Shown: piece after piece, positions 34,661 through 42,824 of the stretch
Layout: every line of letters starts with the position of its first letter
Position numbering within the stretch: the first letter of the stretch is position 1
Assembly (NCBI RefSeq): GCF_900109375.1
Contig: NZ_FOAB01000002.1
Coordinates: forward strand, 434,001 to 498,000
From: Aquimarina amphilecti
GTDB taxonomy: Bacteria > Bacteroidota > Bacteroidia > Flavobacteriales > Flavobacteriaceae
Reading direction: 5' to 3'
Length of the DNA: 64,000 nt
Translations under genes and position numbers: made by a program
Notes under the pieces: generated by a model
Database searches by the model: none
Told to the model about the DNA's origin: nothing
What the model saw: only the letters and a program-made list of their open reading frames with translations

Positions 34661-35251
34661 ATGTTTACAGGAATCATCGAAGAATTAGGAACAGTTACGA
34701 ATCTAAAAACTGATAAGGAGAATCTAGATATTACTGTTCGCGCTAATTTTACTTCTGAACTAAAAATTGATCAGAGTGTTGCTCATAATGGAGTGTGTCT
34801 TACGGTAGTGTCAATTGATGATGATTTATATACAGTTACTGCAATTAAGGAAACGTTGGATAAAACAAATTTGAGTGACCTTATAGAAGGACAGATTGTA
34901 AATTTAGAACGAGGAATGAAACTGGGTGCACGTCTGGATGGTCATATTGTGCAAGGCCATGTAGATCAGACTGCTGTCTGTACAAATATTAAAGAAGCAG
35001 ATGGAAGTTGGTATTTTACTTTTGAGTATGATCCTTCGCTTAGTAATATTACTATAGAAAAAGGTTCGGTTACTGTTAATGGAGTTAGTCTAACTGTTGT
35101 GAATTCTAAAAAGAATGAATTTAGTGTGGCAATTATTCCGTTTACATATGAACATACTAATTTTAGTACTTTTAGTATAGGGTCCGTGGTGAATTTAGAG
35201 TTTGATGTCATAGGTAAGTATGTTAAGAGAATAACCGAATTGGGGATGTAA
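34661..35251 (+). CDS. ribE: Riboflavin synthase alpha subunit
   Basis: A 196-aa protein made of two tandem lumazine-binding barrels: MFTGIIEELGTV opens the first and GHIVQGHVDQTA opens the second, with the active-site VAHNGVCLTV and SVTVNGVSLTV repeats. It dismutates two 6,7-dimethyl-8-ribityllumazine molecules into riboflavin. No FMN riboswitch is seen upstream. The next gene starts 11 bp later. Confidence 0.95.
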   Translation: MFTGIIEELGTVTNLKTDKENLDITVRANFTSELKIDQSVAHNGVCLTVVSIDDDLYTVTAIKETLDKTNLSDLIEGQIVNLERGMKLGARLDGHIVQGHVDQTAVCTNIKEADGSWYFTFEYDPSLSNITIEKGSVTVNGVSLTVVNSKKNEFSVAIIPFTYEHTNFSTFSIGSVVNLEFDVIGKYVKRITELGM

Positions 35252-35262
35252 TATCTGAGAAA

Positions 35263-36000
35263 ATGAAGAAAAGGTTTTTAATGTTATTAGTTTTATTTAC
35301 ACTTCTTTCTTGTAATAAAACAAAAAGCGTCCTTTATCAAGATAATTTCGAGACATATTTGATAGGAGAAACGCCGGGTGATCCTTGGAAAAAAACGGGT
35401 AATGGGATTGTTGTTATTGATAATGCGCGATCGTTTAGTGGTACTAAATCAGTACATTTTATAACAGGAGAAGGATATAAAAATCGTGCTTTTTTAGGAA
35501 TTGACCATGTTTTTCCACTAAAGGATAATGCGTATTACGGTAGTTTAAAAATGTATGTTCAGAATGCTTCTCCTGATGGAATCCACTGGACGATGATCCA
35601 AAGTTCTGGTAAAGTGAAGGGTGAAGATTATTCTTCGGAAATTAGATATGGTGGTCAGCATAATAAACAGTTGATGGCTAATTATGAAACGCAAGGAGTA
35701 AAAAGTGATTGTTGGAAGCACTCTAATATAAAAATACCAGAAGATAAATGGTTTGTACTACAATGGTATTTTAATGGAAATCAAGACAAGATGCAATTAT
35801 GGTTGGATGGTGAATCAATAGCGTCTCTAACTGTGGTAGGTAGTGGAGAAGGTTGTGTAGAAAATGGAACTAATGGCCAATGGAAATTTCCTGTAATAGA
35901 GAATGTTCTTCTAGGTTGGGTGGACTATCAGATTGGTGGCGGTACACCTAATATCTGGATTGATGACGTGATTATCTCTTTAGATGAGATAGACAATTAG
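35263..36000 (+). CDS. Lipoprotein with a Cip1-like jelly-roll domain
   Basis: A 245-aa protein with a lipobox (LLSC, Cys17). The mature part begins with a typical carbohydrate-binding-like opening (YQDNFETYLIGETPGDPWKK, RSFSGTKSVHF) and carries RYGGQHNKQLMANYET, SDCWKHS and the closing GWVDYQIGGGTPNIWIDDVII. This pattern is like Cip1 and related bacterial secreted proteins with a jelly-roll close to polysaccharide lyase family 7. Catalysis is not shown; it may bind or process glycans on the cell surface. It is 11 bp after ribE and probably read from the same transcript by chance of position. Confidence 0.65.
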   Translation: MKKRFLMLLVLFTLLSCNKTKSVLYQDNFETYLIGETPGDPWKKTGNGIVVIDNARSFSGTKSVHFITGEGYKNRAFLGIDHVFPLKDNAYYGSLKMYVQNASPDGIHWTMIQSSGKVKGEDYSSEIRYGGQHNKQLMANYETQGVKSDCWKHSNIKIPEDKWFVLQWYFNGNQDKMQLWLDGESIASLTVVGSGEGCVENGTNGQWKFPVIENVLLGWVDYQIGGGTPNIWIDDVIISLDEIDN

Positions 36001-36079
36001 TAAATTACAAAACACCTATCGAATCTTGCAATTACCTTAGTTGGATTAAAAATATAATGAATAAATAGAAGATGTTTCT

Positions 36080-36253
36080 CTAACTTGCGAGAATCGTATC
36101 TATCTTTTCTACTTCATTAAATCTAAATAATGAAAAGGTCTCTTCGTCTATTTTTAGAATTACACCTCCTAGGTCTTTAACATCAGAGCACGATTTAAAA
36201 TCCAATACTTTACCAAAATGTTGGCTTTTAGTATCAATTACTTTATACTGCAT
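36080..36253 (-). CDS. Small unknown protein (57 aa)
   Basis: An open frame ATG 36253 to TAG 36080 encodes 57 residues (starting MQYKVIDTKSQHFGKVLDF, ending EVEKIDTILAS). The composition and a beta-strand pattern with GGVILKIDEETFSLFRF look like a genuine folded small protein, similar in feel to short PRC-barrel or SH3-like proteins. There is no recognised family. It sits in a gap otherwise free of genes, convergent with the lipoprotein gene. Confidence 0.55.
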   Translation of the reverse strand: MQYKVIDTKSQHFGKVLDFKSCSDVKDLGGVILKIDEETFSLFRFNEVEKIDTILAS

Positions 36254-36665
36254 AATCACAAGTTTTGATTTGTATTCCCTGTATCATTATAATTGTTCTT
36301 TCCCCAAAAAACATACCATAATGTGGTGATCTTATAATGTAAATCTAATATGAGTGATTCAATTCTAAAAATTATTTTATCAAGTTTTATTAACAACGTG
36401 GATTTAACATCCTGTTTTTCAGCTGTTTTCTCTCTTTAATGCTTGGACAATAGTTAGGGTTTGGTTAATTATTTAGATCTATGCTTTCTTTGTTTTATTT
36501 TGGTACTATAATTAAAGATAAAAATCAGCATACGTAGTATTTACTTAGAAATACATTTGGAACTAGAACCAATGTATTAAGGTGTATTTATTACTGACAG
36601 GAGTCAATTTTAAAAAATAAGATTTTTATGGATCTGTGGTTTTAACTGCTTAACTATTGTCACAT
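36254..36665. other. 412-bp gene-free region upstream of the VWA/plug protein
   Basis: No open frame of interest is found. A hairpin-forming repeat (AATACATTTGG 36550-36560 with CCAATGTATT 36569-36578) lies 88 bp before the next ATG and may be an operator or leader stem. The length suggests complex regulation of the large gene downstream. Confidence 0.4.
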
Positions 36666-39653
36666 ATGAATTTACGAAAATTATTACTTTTTTTTGGTTT
36701 ATTATTACCCATAGTTCTTTCCGCTCAGTATAACATAAATATAGAAGCGTATGTAATTGATCAAAAAACGAATGAACCTATACCATTTGCTAATATTGGA
36801 TTTGTCGATAATGGAATTGGAACTGTAAGTAGAGAAGATGGGTGGTTTAATTTAATATATGATGAAGCTAGGATCTCAAAAACTACGACCATACAAATCT
36901 CAAGCATTGGATATGAAACATTAAGTTTATCTGCTAATTATTTTTATAATTTACTCACCAAAGACAATAAAATATATTTACAACCAAAAGTAGAGGGGCT
37001 AGAAGAAGCAATTGTATATGCGGATAAAAGTGTTCGAGATTCCTTGGGTTATTTTTCTTATCATTCTAATTTAATGGCATATTGGAAAGACAAAAAGGCG
37101 TTAGGAGGTGAAATAGGATCATTTATTAAGGTTCGTAAAAAAGGGAATACAAAAATCCGGAAACTAAAATTTAATATTTTAGAGAATTCAGCGGATAGTA
37201 TTTTGGTAAGAGTAAATGTTTATAGTGAGAAAAGAGGAAAGCCGAATAAGAATATCTTACTTAATAATATTTATCATACCATTGCTAAGAAACAAGGAGA
37301 AGAAACTATTGACTTAACCTCTTATAATATTAGAGTTCAAGAAGACTTTATTATTACTTTAGAGTTGATTAAAGTATATGGTGATGATATTGAGTTTGCT
37401 ATTACTGCAAGTCAATATGGAAAAGCATACTTAAGATATGTAAGTCAAGATGCCTGGAAACGATTGTATAAAAGAGGAATAGCTTTCAAGTTAGAAACTT
37501 CTTATTTTGAGTCTAATAAGCCTAATGAAGAGCGACAGAAACCAGATCATATTACGATGTATTGGGACACCTCGTTATCCATGAGAAATCGAGATTTAGA
37601 AGAAGAAAAAAAGTTATTGAAGAAGTATTTTTCTGCATTGGGAAATGTACGAGTAGATTTGATACCTTTTTCTAATAATTTACAGAAGAAACAAACATTT
37701 GATATAAGGAACGGAAAAAGTAAACAATTTATATCAGCCATAGAAAATCTAATTTATAATGGAGCAAGTGACTTTTCTAAGTTGTTCCCAGATGACTTGG
37801 ATACTGATCAATATATAGTTTTTACAGATGGTTTGGAGACTTATGGTAACCACGAACCAAAATATGATATACCGATATTTTATATTAATAGTAAAAATAA
37901 GGGAGACCATATTAGGCTACAGGAAGCGAGTCAAATTAGTGATGGTTTTTATCTTCATCTTCCTAAAATTAGTCCATCACAATCTATCACATATTTATTA
38001 AAAAACAGTGTAGATGTTTCTGTTTATAATAAAGGTAGTGTTAAAGAATTTTTGTCAGGCAAAATCGTTGCCGATCAAAGTCCTGTTCAAGGATGCACAG
38101 TGCGTGTTAAAGGCTCTTTGTTAGAAACTGAAACTGATGCAGATGGAAGGTTCGTAATTGATGCAAAATACAAAGATGTATTAGTTTTTGAGCATTTTGG
38201 GATGGTTAAAAAAGAAGTAACCTTATCAGATGTTAAAGATATAAAGATAGAATTAGTTCCTAAGTACGATAGGTTAGATGAAATAAATCTAAAAACAAAA
38301 AAACTTAATGGAGGAGAAGAAATAGTAAATAGAGGAGATCAAAAAGTTAATAAAAGAAGATTAGGGAATGGTACATATGTTTTGGATAAAGAAGATTTTC
38401 CTACATCTGCAATTTTTTTATCAGATATTATACGTGGCCGGTTTCCTGGGGTTCAGGTTATTGGTACTGGGGATCGTGTAATCTATAGAATTAGAGGACG
38501 TAGATCTATCACTTTGGAGATTCCTCCTTTATTTATAGTCGATGGTGTTCAGTTTACAGAAGCTCCGGTTTTTTTACAACCATCTATGATTGAGAGTATA
38601 TCCGTAATAACCGGTTTAGGAGGAACAGCTAGATATGGTGCTGCAGGGGCTGGAGGTGTTTTTATTATTGAAACAACACTTAATTCGTTTGATTTAAAAT
38701 CTGAAGAAGATTTGAATGCTTTGTTGGTAAAAGGAAATGATTATGATGAATCTGTTTATTTGTTAGATGCTAATCATAATAAACCAGAATACTTATCTGA
38801 TTTATGGAATAGTGCTAGTTATAAAGAAGCACTTGCGTCTTTTTATGACTTAAGAGAAACTTATTTTTCTGAAGTTTCTTTTTATATACAGACTGCTGAG
38901 TATTTTATGATATGGGATAAGGAATTTTCCGAGCAAATATTATCTAATATTGCTGAAATAGGTATAGATAATTATAAGGCATTACGTTCTTTAGCATTTA
39001 AGTTGGAGGAAACAAAACAGATTGATAAAGCTGTAGTTTTATATGAAAAATTACTGGCTTTAAAACCTAACTATGCACAGTCTTACTTGGATTTAGCAAG
39101 AATTTATACAGAAAATAAAAACTATACGGAGGCATTTGACTTATATAAATTAATGTTGGCTAATAAGAATGATAATGTAAAATTTGAAGGCATTGCAAAG
39201 CAGTTAACCTCACAAATTCAGAGTTTTATGAACGATCATAGATCGCAAGTATCATATACAGACATACCTGAAGTTTATTTAAAGGTGAAAAGTGTTCCGG
39301 CAAGAATTGTTTTTGATTGGAATGATCCTAAGGCCGCTTTCGAACTTCAGTTTGTAAGTCCTAAAAACAAATATTTTAAATGGTCTCATAATTATGAGGA
39401 TCAACCAGATGTATTATTGCAAGAACTAGAACAAGGAATTGTTTCGAAAGAGTTTGTTTTGGATAAAACATTCCAAGGTCAATGGATTGTAAATATTAAA
39501 TCCTTGGATGATAACACTTCTTCTATTAATCCTGTTTTTATGAAATATACTATTTATCATAATTATGGGTTGCCAGAAGAGACTAAAGAGGTGAAGTTTA
39601 TCAAACTTTATAATCAAAAAGAGAAAGTAAGTTTAGATAAGTTTACTATTTAG
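36666..39653 (+). CDS. Exported multidomain protein: carboxypeptidase-D-like, VWA, TonB plug (no barrel), TPR
   Basis: About 995 aa from ATG 36666 (a TTG three codons upstream is less likely). Residues 1-20 are a signal peptide ending LSAQ. Residues 22-112 are a CarboxypepD_reg-like domain (DQKTNEPIPFANIGF). Residues about 293-435 are a von Willebrand A domain with an intact MIDAS (DTSLS, later FTDGLE). Residues 461-530 are a second carboxypeptidase-like domain. Residues 572-670 match a SusC-type plug (FLSDIIRGRFPGVQVIG, PPLFIVDGVQF, YGAAGAGGVFII) but no beta barrel follows. Residues 785-850 contain TPR motifs (VLYEKLLALKPNYAQSYLDLARIY). The C-terminus is beta-rich without a T9SS tail. It is probably periplasmic or outer-membrane-associated; function unknown. 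Confidence 0.8.
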   Translation: MNLRKLLLFFGLLLPIVLSAQYNINIEAYVIDQKTNEPIPFANIGFVDNGIGTVSREDGWFNLIYDEARISKTTTIQISSIGYETLSLSANYFYNLLTKDNKIYLQPKVEGLEEAIVYADKSVRDSLGYFSYHSNLMAYWKDKKALGGEIGSFIKVRKKGNTKIRKLKFNILENSADSILVRVNVYSEKRGKPNKNILLNNIYHTIAKKQGEETIDLTSYNIRVQEDFIITLELIKVYGDDIEFAITASQYGKAYLRYVSQDAWKRLYKRGIAFKLETSYFESNKPNEERQKPDHITMYWDTSLSMRNRDLEEEKKLLKKYFSALGNVRVDLIPFSNNLQKKQTFDIRNGKSKQFISAIENLIYNGASDFSKLFPDDLDTDQYIVFTDGLETYGNHEPKYDIPIFYINSKNKGDHIRLQEASQISDGFYLHLPKISPSQSITYLLKNSVDVSVYNKGSVKEFLSGKIVADQSPVQGCTVRVKGSLLETETDADGRFVIDAKYKDVLVFEHFGMVKKEVTLSDVKDIKIELVPKYDRLDEINLKTKKLNGGEEIVNRGDQKVNKRRLGNGTYVLDKEDFPTSAIFLSDIIRGRFPGVQVIGTGDRVIYRIRGRRSITLEIPPLFIVDGVQFTEAPVFLQPSMIESISVITGLGGTARYGAAGAGGVFIIETTLNSFDLKSEEDLNALLVKGNDYDESVYLLDANHNKPEYLSDLWNSASYKEALASFYDLRETYFSEVSFYIQTAEYFMIWDKEFSEQILSNIAEIGIDNYKALRSLAFKLEETKQIDKAVVLYEKLLALKPNYAQSYLDLARIYTENKNYTEAFDLYKLMLANKNDNVKFEGIAKQLTSQIQSFMNDHRSQVSYTDIPEVYLKVKSVPARIVFDWNDPKAAFELQFVSPKNKYFKWSHNYEDQPDVLLQELEQGIVSKEFVLDKTFQGQWIVNIKSLDDNTSSINPVFMKYTIYHNYGLPEETKEVKFIKLYNQKEKVSLDKFTI

Positions 39654-39684
39654 TGATAGTTATTGTTAGATTGAAAAATGATAA

Positions 39685-39712
39685 AAAAGCCTTAGTGTTT
39701 ACTAAGGCTTTT
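39685..39712. terminator. Bidirectional terminator
   Basis: A perfect 12-bp stem (AAAAGCCTTAGT with ACTAAGGCTTTT, loop GTTT) between convergent genes, with A/T-runs on both sides. The same stem sequence recurs with one change at 49350-49377. Confidence 0.88.
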
Positions 39713-39730
39713 AAAGATTTTTATATAAAT

Positions 39731-40696
39731 TTATCGTTCTGCTCCTTTGTTTAATAGGTAGGTAACAACGTCTTGATGATTACCTCTTCTAGCCATTTTT
39801 AAGGCACTTCTTTTTTCGGAAAGTATAGAGTAGCTATCTCTTACCGATTTATTTATATCCGCACCTTTATCAACTAAAAATTTCACTATTTCTAAATGCC
39901 CGTTCCATGCAGCTCCAATAAGAGGTGTTTCGTCTCCAGAAACAAAGGCATTTACATCAGCTCCCTTGTTTACTAAGAATTTTGCTATTTCTATATGGCC
40001 TCTTCTTGATGCGGCAATTAATGGATTACCATCACGGTCACTTTTTTTGTTCACATTGGCGCCAAGACCTACAATTGCTTTGACCATGTTAAGATTGCCT
40101 CTGGATGCCGCTTGGATCAAAGCGGTTCCATCACCAATAGTTTCTTTGTCAATATCTCCATTAGAGGCAAGTAATAGTTTTAAGATTTCAATATTTCCAG
40201 AAGCTCCTGCCAATTGCATAGGGTTACCATCCCCTACTAATTCGGTATTAGGTTTTGCTCCTTTTTTTAGAAATAGTCTTACAATTTCAATATTATTTCC
40301 TTTTACTGCAGACATTAATGGAGTGCCATCACCATCTACTTTTTGGTTTACATCAGCACCTTTTGTGATTAAGTATTCTGAGAATTCGAAATGGCTATTT
40401 TGTGCTGCAATCATTAATGCGCTCGCATCATTTTTATATCTATAAGAGGTTTTAGCTCCTGCGCTAAAAAGCAGTTTCGCAACAGGTAGATTCCCGTTTA
40501 GAGACGCCATTCCTAATGGAGTTCTTGGTTGTATTAATCCTTTATATGTACAATTGGGATTAACAGTTTTTAAAAGCTGTTCGACTTTGTTTTTATCATT
40601 ACTTTTAACTGCTTTTAGGAGATCTTCACAGGTTTGAGATTTTGCGGTTAAACTAGTAATAAATAAGACGATTAAAAATGTAATTAAAGTTCTCAT
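39731..40696 (-). CDS. Exported ankyrin-repeat protein
   Basis: A 321-aa protein with a signal peptide (about residues 1-20, ending TAKSQ) and about eight ankyrin repeats from residue 50 to the end (for example DGTPLMSAVKGNNIEIVRLFL and ETPLIGAAWNGHLEIVKFLV). A Cys pair at residues about 23 and 49 could form a disulfide. Ankyrin stacks bind proteins; partner unknown. It is an isolated unit with a terminator shared with the convergent gene. Confidence 0.85.
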   Translation of the reverse strand: MRTLITFLIVLFITSLTAKSQTCEDLLKAVKSNDKNKVEQLLKTVNPNCTYKGLIQPRTPLGMASLNGNLPVAKLLFSAGAKTSYRYKNDASALMIAAQNSHFEFSEYLITKGADVNQKVDGDGTPLMSAVKGNNIEIVRLFLKKGAKPNTELVGDGNPMQLAGASGNIEILKLLLASNGDIDKETIGDGTALIQAASRGNLNMVKAIVGLGANVNKKSDRDGNPLIAASRRGHIEIAKFLVNKGADVNAFVSGDETPLIGAAWNGHLEIVKFLVDKGADINKSVRDSYSILSEKRSALKMARRGNHQDVVTYLLNKGAER

Positions 40697-40912
40697 AAGT
40701 ATTCGTTTTTTAATTTTGATTATGAGCTAAAAGTATTGTTTAGACACCTACGAAAAATATTAAATAGACCAACTTAGGTTTTCTGCAACTAGAAACTTGA
40801 TTATGACATATAATCTTTTTCATACTATACAAACAGTGTTCTGTGGGTAGTTATCAAGTGTTAAAAGGTTTGTGTTTTATTGCATAGCATTAATCTGTAT
40901 TTTTATATTCTT

Positions 40913-41986
40913 ATGAAAAACAACAATTCGTTTTTAGATAGAATTCTTCAAAATAGAATCCTTTCGCATCTGTTATTTTGGTGTTCTTTTTTAGTGATAT
41001 TTACCATATTAGGAGTTTTAGATTCAGGAACCTTTAAACCGAATGCTCTAACGAATTTAGCTATGCTACCTTCTCAAATTGCCGCGGCTTATTTTCTTAA
41101 TTATTATCAGTTACCTAAACTTCTTTTAAAAAAGCGATACTTTTTATTTTTTGTATCCATTTTTTTAAGTGTATATTTTCTATCTGCTTTTGCAAGGTTT
41201 AATGTAGTTCATATTGTAGAACCCTTTTTTAGAGAAAATTTTGAACAAGAAACTATTAAAGAAATCTTGCTAGATTTTATCTATATATTTTCTGTGTACT
41301 GTCCTGCAGTGTATACATATGCGCTTATCATGTTAGCTGTTAAAGCTATTAAAACTCGATTCGAAGAGAAACATCAAATAGAACTGTTGCAGAAAGAAAA
41401 AGCTACCAGTGAGTTAAAATTTTTAAAGGCTCAAATTCAACCACACTTTTTGTTTAATACATTGAATAACTTATATGCATTAACACTAGCGAAATCTGAT
41501 TTAGCGCCTAAGGTTGTTTTGAAATTATCAGAATTGCTTGATTTTATCTTATATCAAAGTGATCAGGCATTTATTTCGATTGAAAAAGAAATTGAACTAA
41601 TACAAGGTTTTATAGATCTTGAATCTCTGCGGTATGGTAATGCACTGGATGTTTCGTTTGAAAAGAGAGTAGATGATTTGAATACTCAAATAGCACCCTT
41701 GGTCCTATTACCACTTATAGAAAATGCATTCAAACATGGAGTGAGCAGTGATCCTAAGAATGCTAAAATACATATTGATCTATTAGTCGAGAGTGCTACT
41801 ATAAAGTTTAAAGTATTTAATACAAAACTTAATGATTCAGTAAAACAAGTAACGAATACAAAATCAGGAATTGGAACTAGTAACCTTAAACGTCAATTAG
41901 AAATTAATTATCCTAACAAGTATACATTAGAAATAGATGAGAAACGGGATAGCTATTTTGTAGAATTATTGATAGATTTGAGTTAG
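40913..41986 (+). CDS. LytS-type sensor histidine kinase
   Basis: About 357 aa from ATG 40913 (a TTG at 40880 would add 11 residues). Four membrane helices (residues about 15-150) without a periplasmic sensor domain are followed by a coiled linker and the His_kinase domain with the phosphoacceptor box QIQPHFLFNTLNNLYAL and the ATPase region (PLIENAFKHGV, SGIGTSNLKRQL). It belongs with the LytTR regulator 3 bp downstream. The same architecture recurs at 47.5 kb, so the two kinases are probably paralogues. Confidence 0.9.
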   Translation: MKNNNSFLDRILQNRILSHLLFWCSFLVIFTILGVLDSGTFKPNALTNLAMLPSQIAAAYFLNYYQLPKLLLKKRYFLFFVSIFLSVYFLSAFARFNVVHIVEPFFRENFEQETIKEILLDFIYIFSVYCPAVYTYALIMLAVKAIKTRFEEKHQIELLQKEKATSELKFLKAQIQPHFLFNTLNNLYALTLAKSDLAPKVVLKLSELLDFILYQSDQAFISIEKEIELIQGFIDLESLRYGNALDVSFEKRVDDLNTQIAPLVLLPLIENAFKHGVSSDPKNAKIHIDLLVESATIKFKVFNTKLNDSVKQVTNTKSGIGTSNLKRQLEINYPNKYTLEIDEKRDSYFVELLIDLS

Positions 41987-41989
41987 ACC

Positions 41990-42697
41990 ATGAAAATAAG
42001 ATGTATAGCCATTGATGACGAACCTCTAGCGCTCGAAATAATACAAGCTCATTTACAGCAAATTCCAGATGTAGAACTTGTTGCGAGGTATACGGATCCT
42101 ATTGAAGCTTTTGAGAAACTTAAAGATTCAATAATTGATCTCATTTTTCTGGATATCGAAATGCCATTATTATCTGGATTAGATTTTGTTAAATCACTTA
42201 AAAACCCACCGAAAATTATTTTCACAACGGCATATCGTAATTATGCTATTGAAAGTTATGAATTGGATGTAGTAGATTATTTATTGAAGCCAATTTCCTT
42301 TATACGTTTTTTTAAAGCTATCAACAAATACAAAGCATTAGTTAATACTGTAGTTATAAGAGAAGAAATTAAGGAATCTGCAATTACTAATGATCATCTA
42401 TACGTGAATTCTAATAAGAAGTTTATTAAAATTAATTTTGAAGAAATACTTTATATTGAAAGTATTAAAGATTACGTAAGAATCCACTTGAAAGATGCCT
42501 CTATTATGACAAAGGATTCGATTACTAATTTTAAACTTAAATTGCCTGATAATTTTTTAAGAATACATCGTTCATTTATCGTTAATATTATAAAAGTAAC
42601 AGCTTTTACTAAGGTTGATGTAGAGATCGGGGATAAAGAAATTCCTATTGGAGCAAGTTATAAGGAATATGTTATGAGTTTTCTATCGAGTAATTAA
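41990..42697 (+). CDS. LytTR-family response regulator
   Basis: A 235-aa regulator. The receiver domain shows IDDEP, the phosphoacceptor Asp in LIFLDIEMP, TTAY and the Lys in YLLKPI; the LytTR DNA-binding domain (about 135-235) has FEEILYIESIKDYVRIHL and LRIHRSFIVNI. It partners the kinase just upstream. It is convergent with the ABC/M1 gene, sharing a terminator. Confidence 0.92.
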   Translation: MKIRCIAIDDEPLALEIIQAHLQQIPDVELVARYTDPIEAFEKLKDSIIDLIFLDIEMPLLSGLDFVKSLKNPPKIIFTTAYRNYAIESYELDVVDYLLKPISFIRFFKAINKYKALVNTVVIREEIKESAITNDHLYVNSNKKFIKINFEEILYIESIKDYVRIHLKDASIMTKDSITNFKLKLPDNFLRIHRSFIVNIIKVTAFTKVDVEIGDKEIPIGASYKEYVMSFLSSN

Positions 42698-42752
42698 TAC
42701 TTTTTAAAAGAGTAAATCAAGATTGTCATTTTAGCTTATCGCTTTTTATAAA

Positions 42753-42782
42753 AAAGCTGCTTCTAATAAAAGAAACAGCTTT
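42753..42782. terminator. Terminator between LytTR gene and ABC/M1 gene
   Basis: AAAGCTG/CAGCTTT with an inner TTCT/AGAA helix; on the minus strand it is followed by TTTTTTAT, and it also closes the plus-strand regulator. Confidence 0.75.
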
Positions 42783-42824
42783 GTGCGAAGCTTGCTTGGG
42801 CTTAAGCTAAGTATTCTAAGATGC

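Noticed and set aside
39966-40445. 159-codon plus-strand frame antisense to the ankyrin gene
   Set aside because: The repeat structure of the ankyrin gene keeps the opposite frame open; no independent support.
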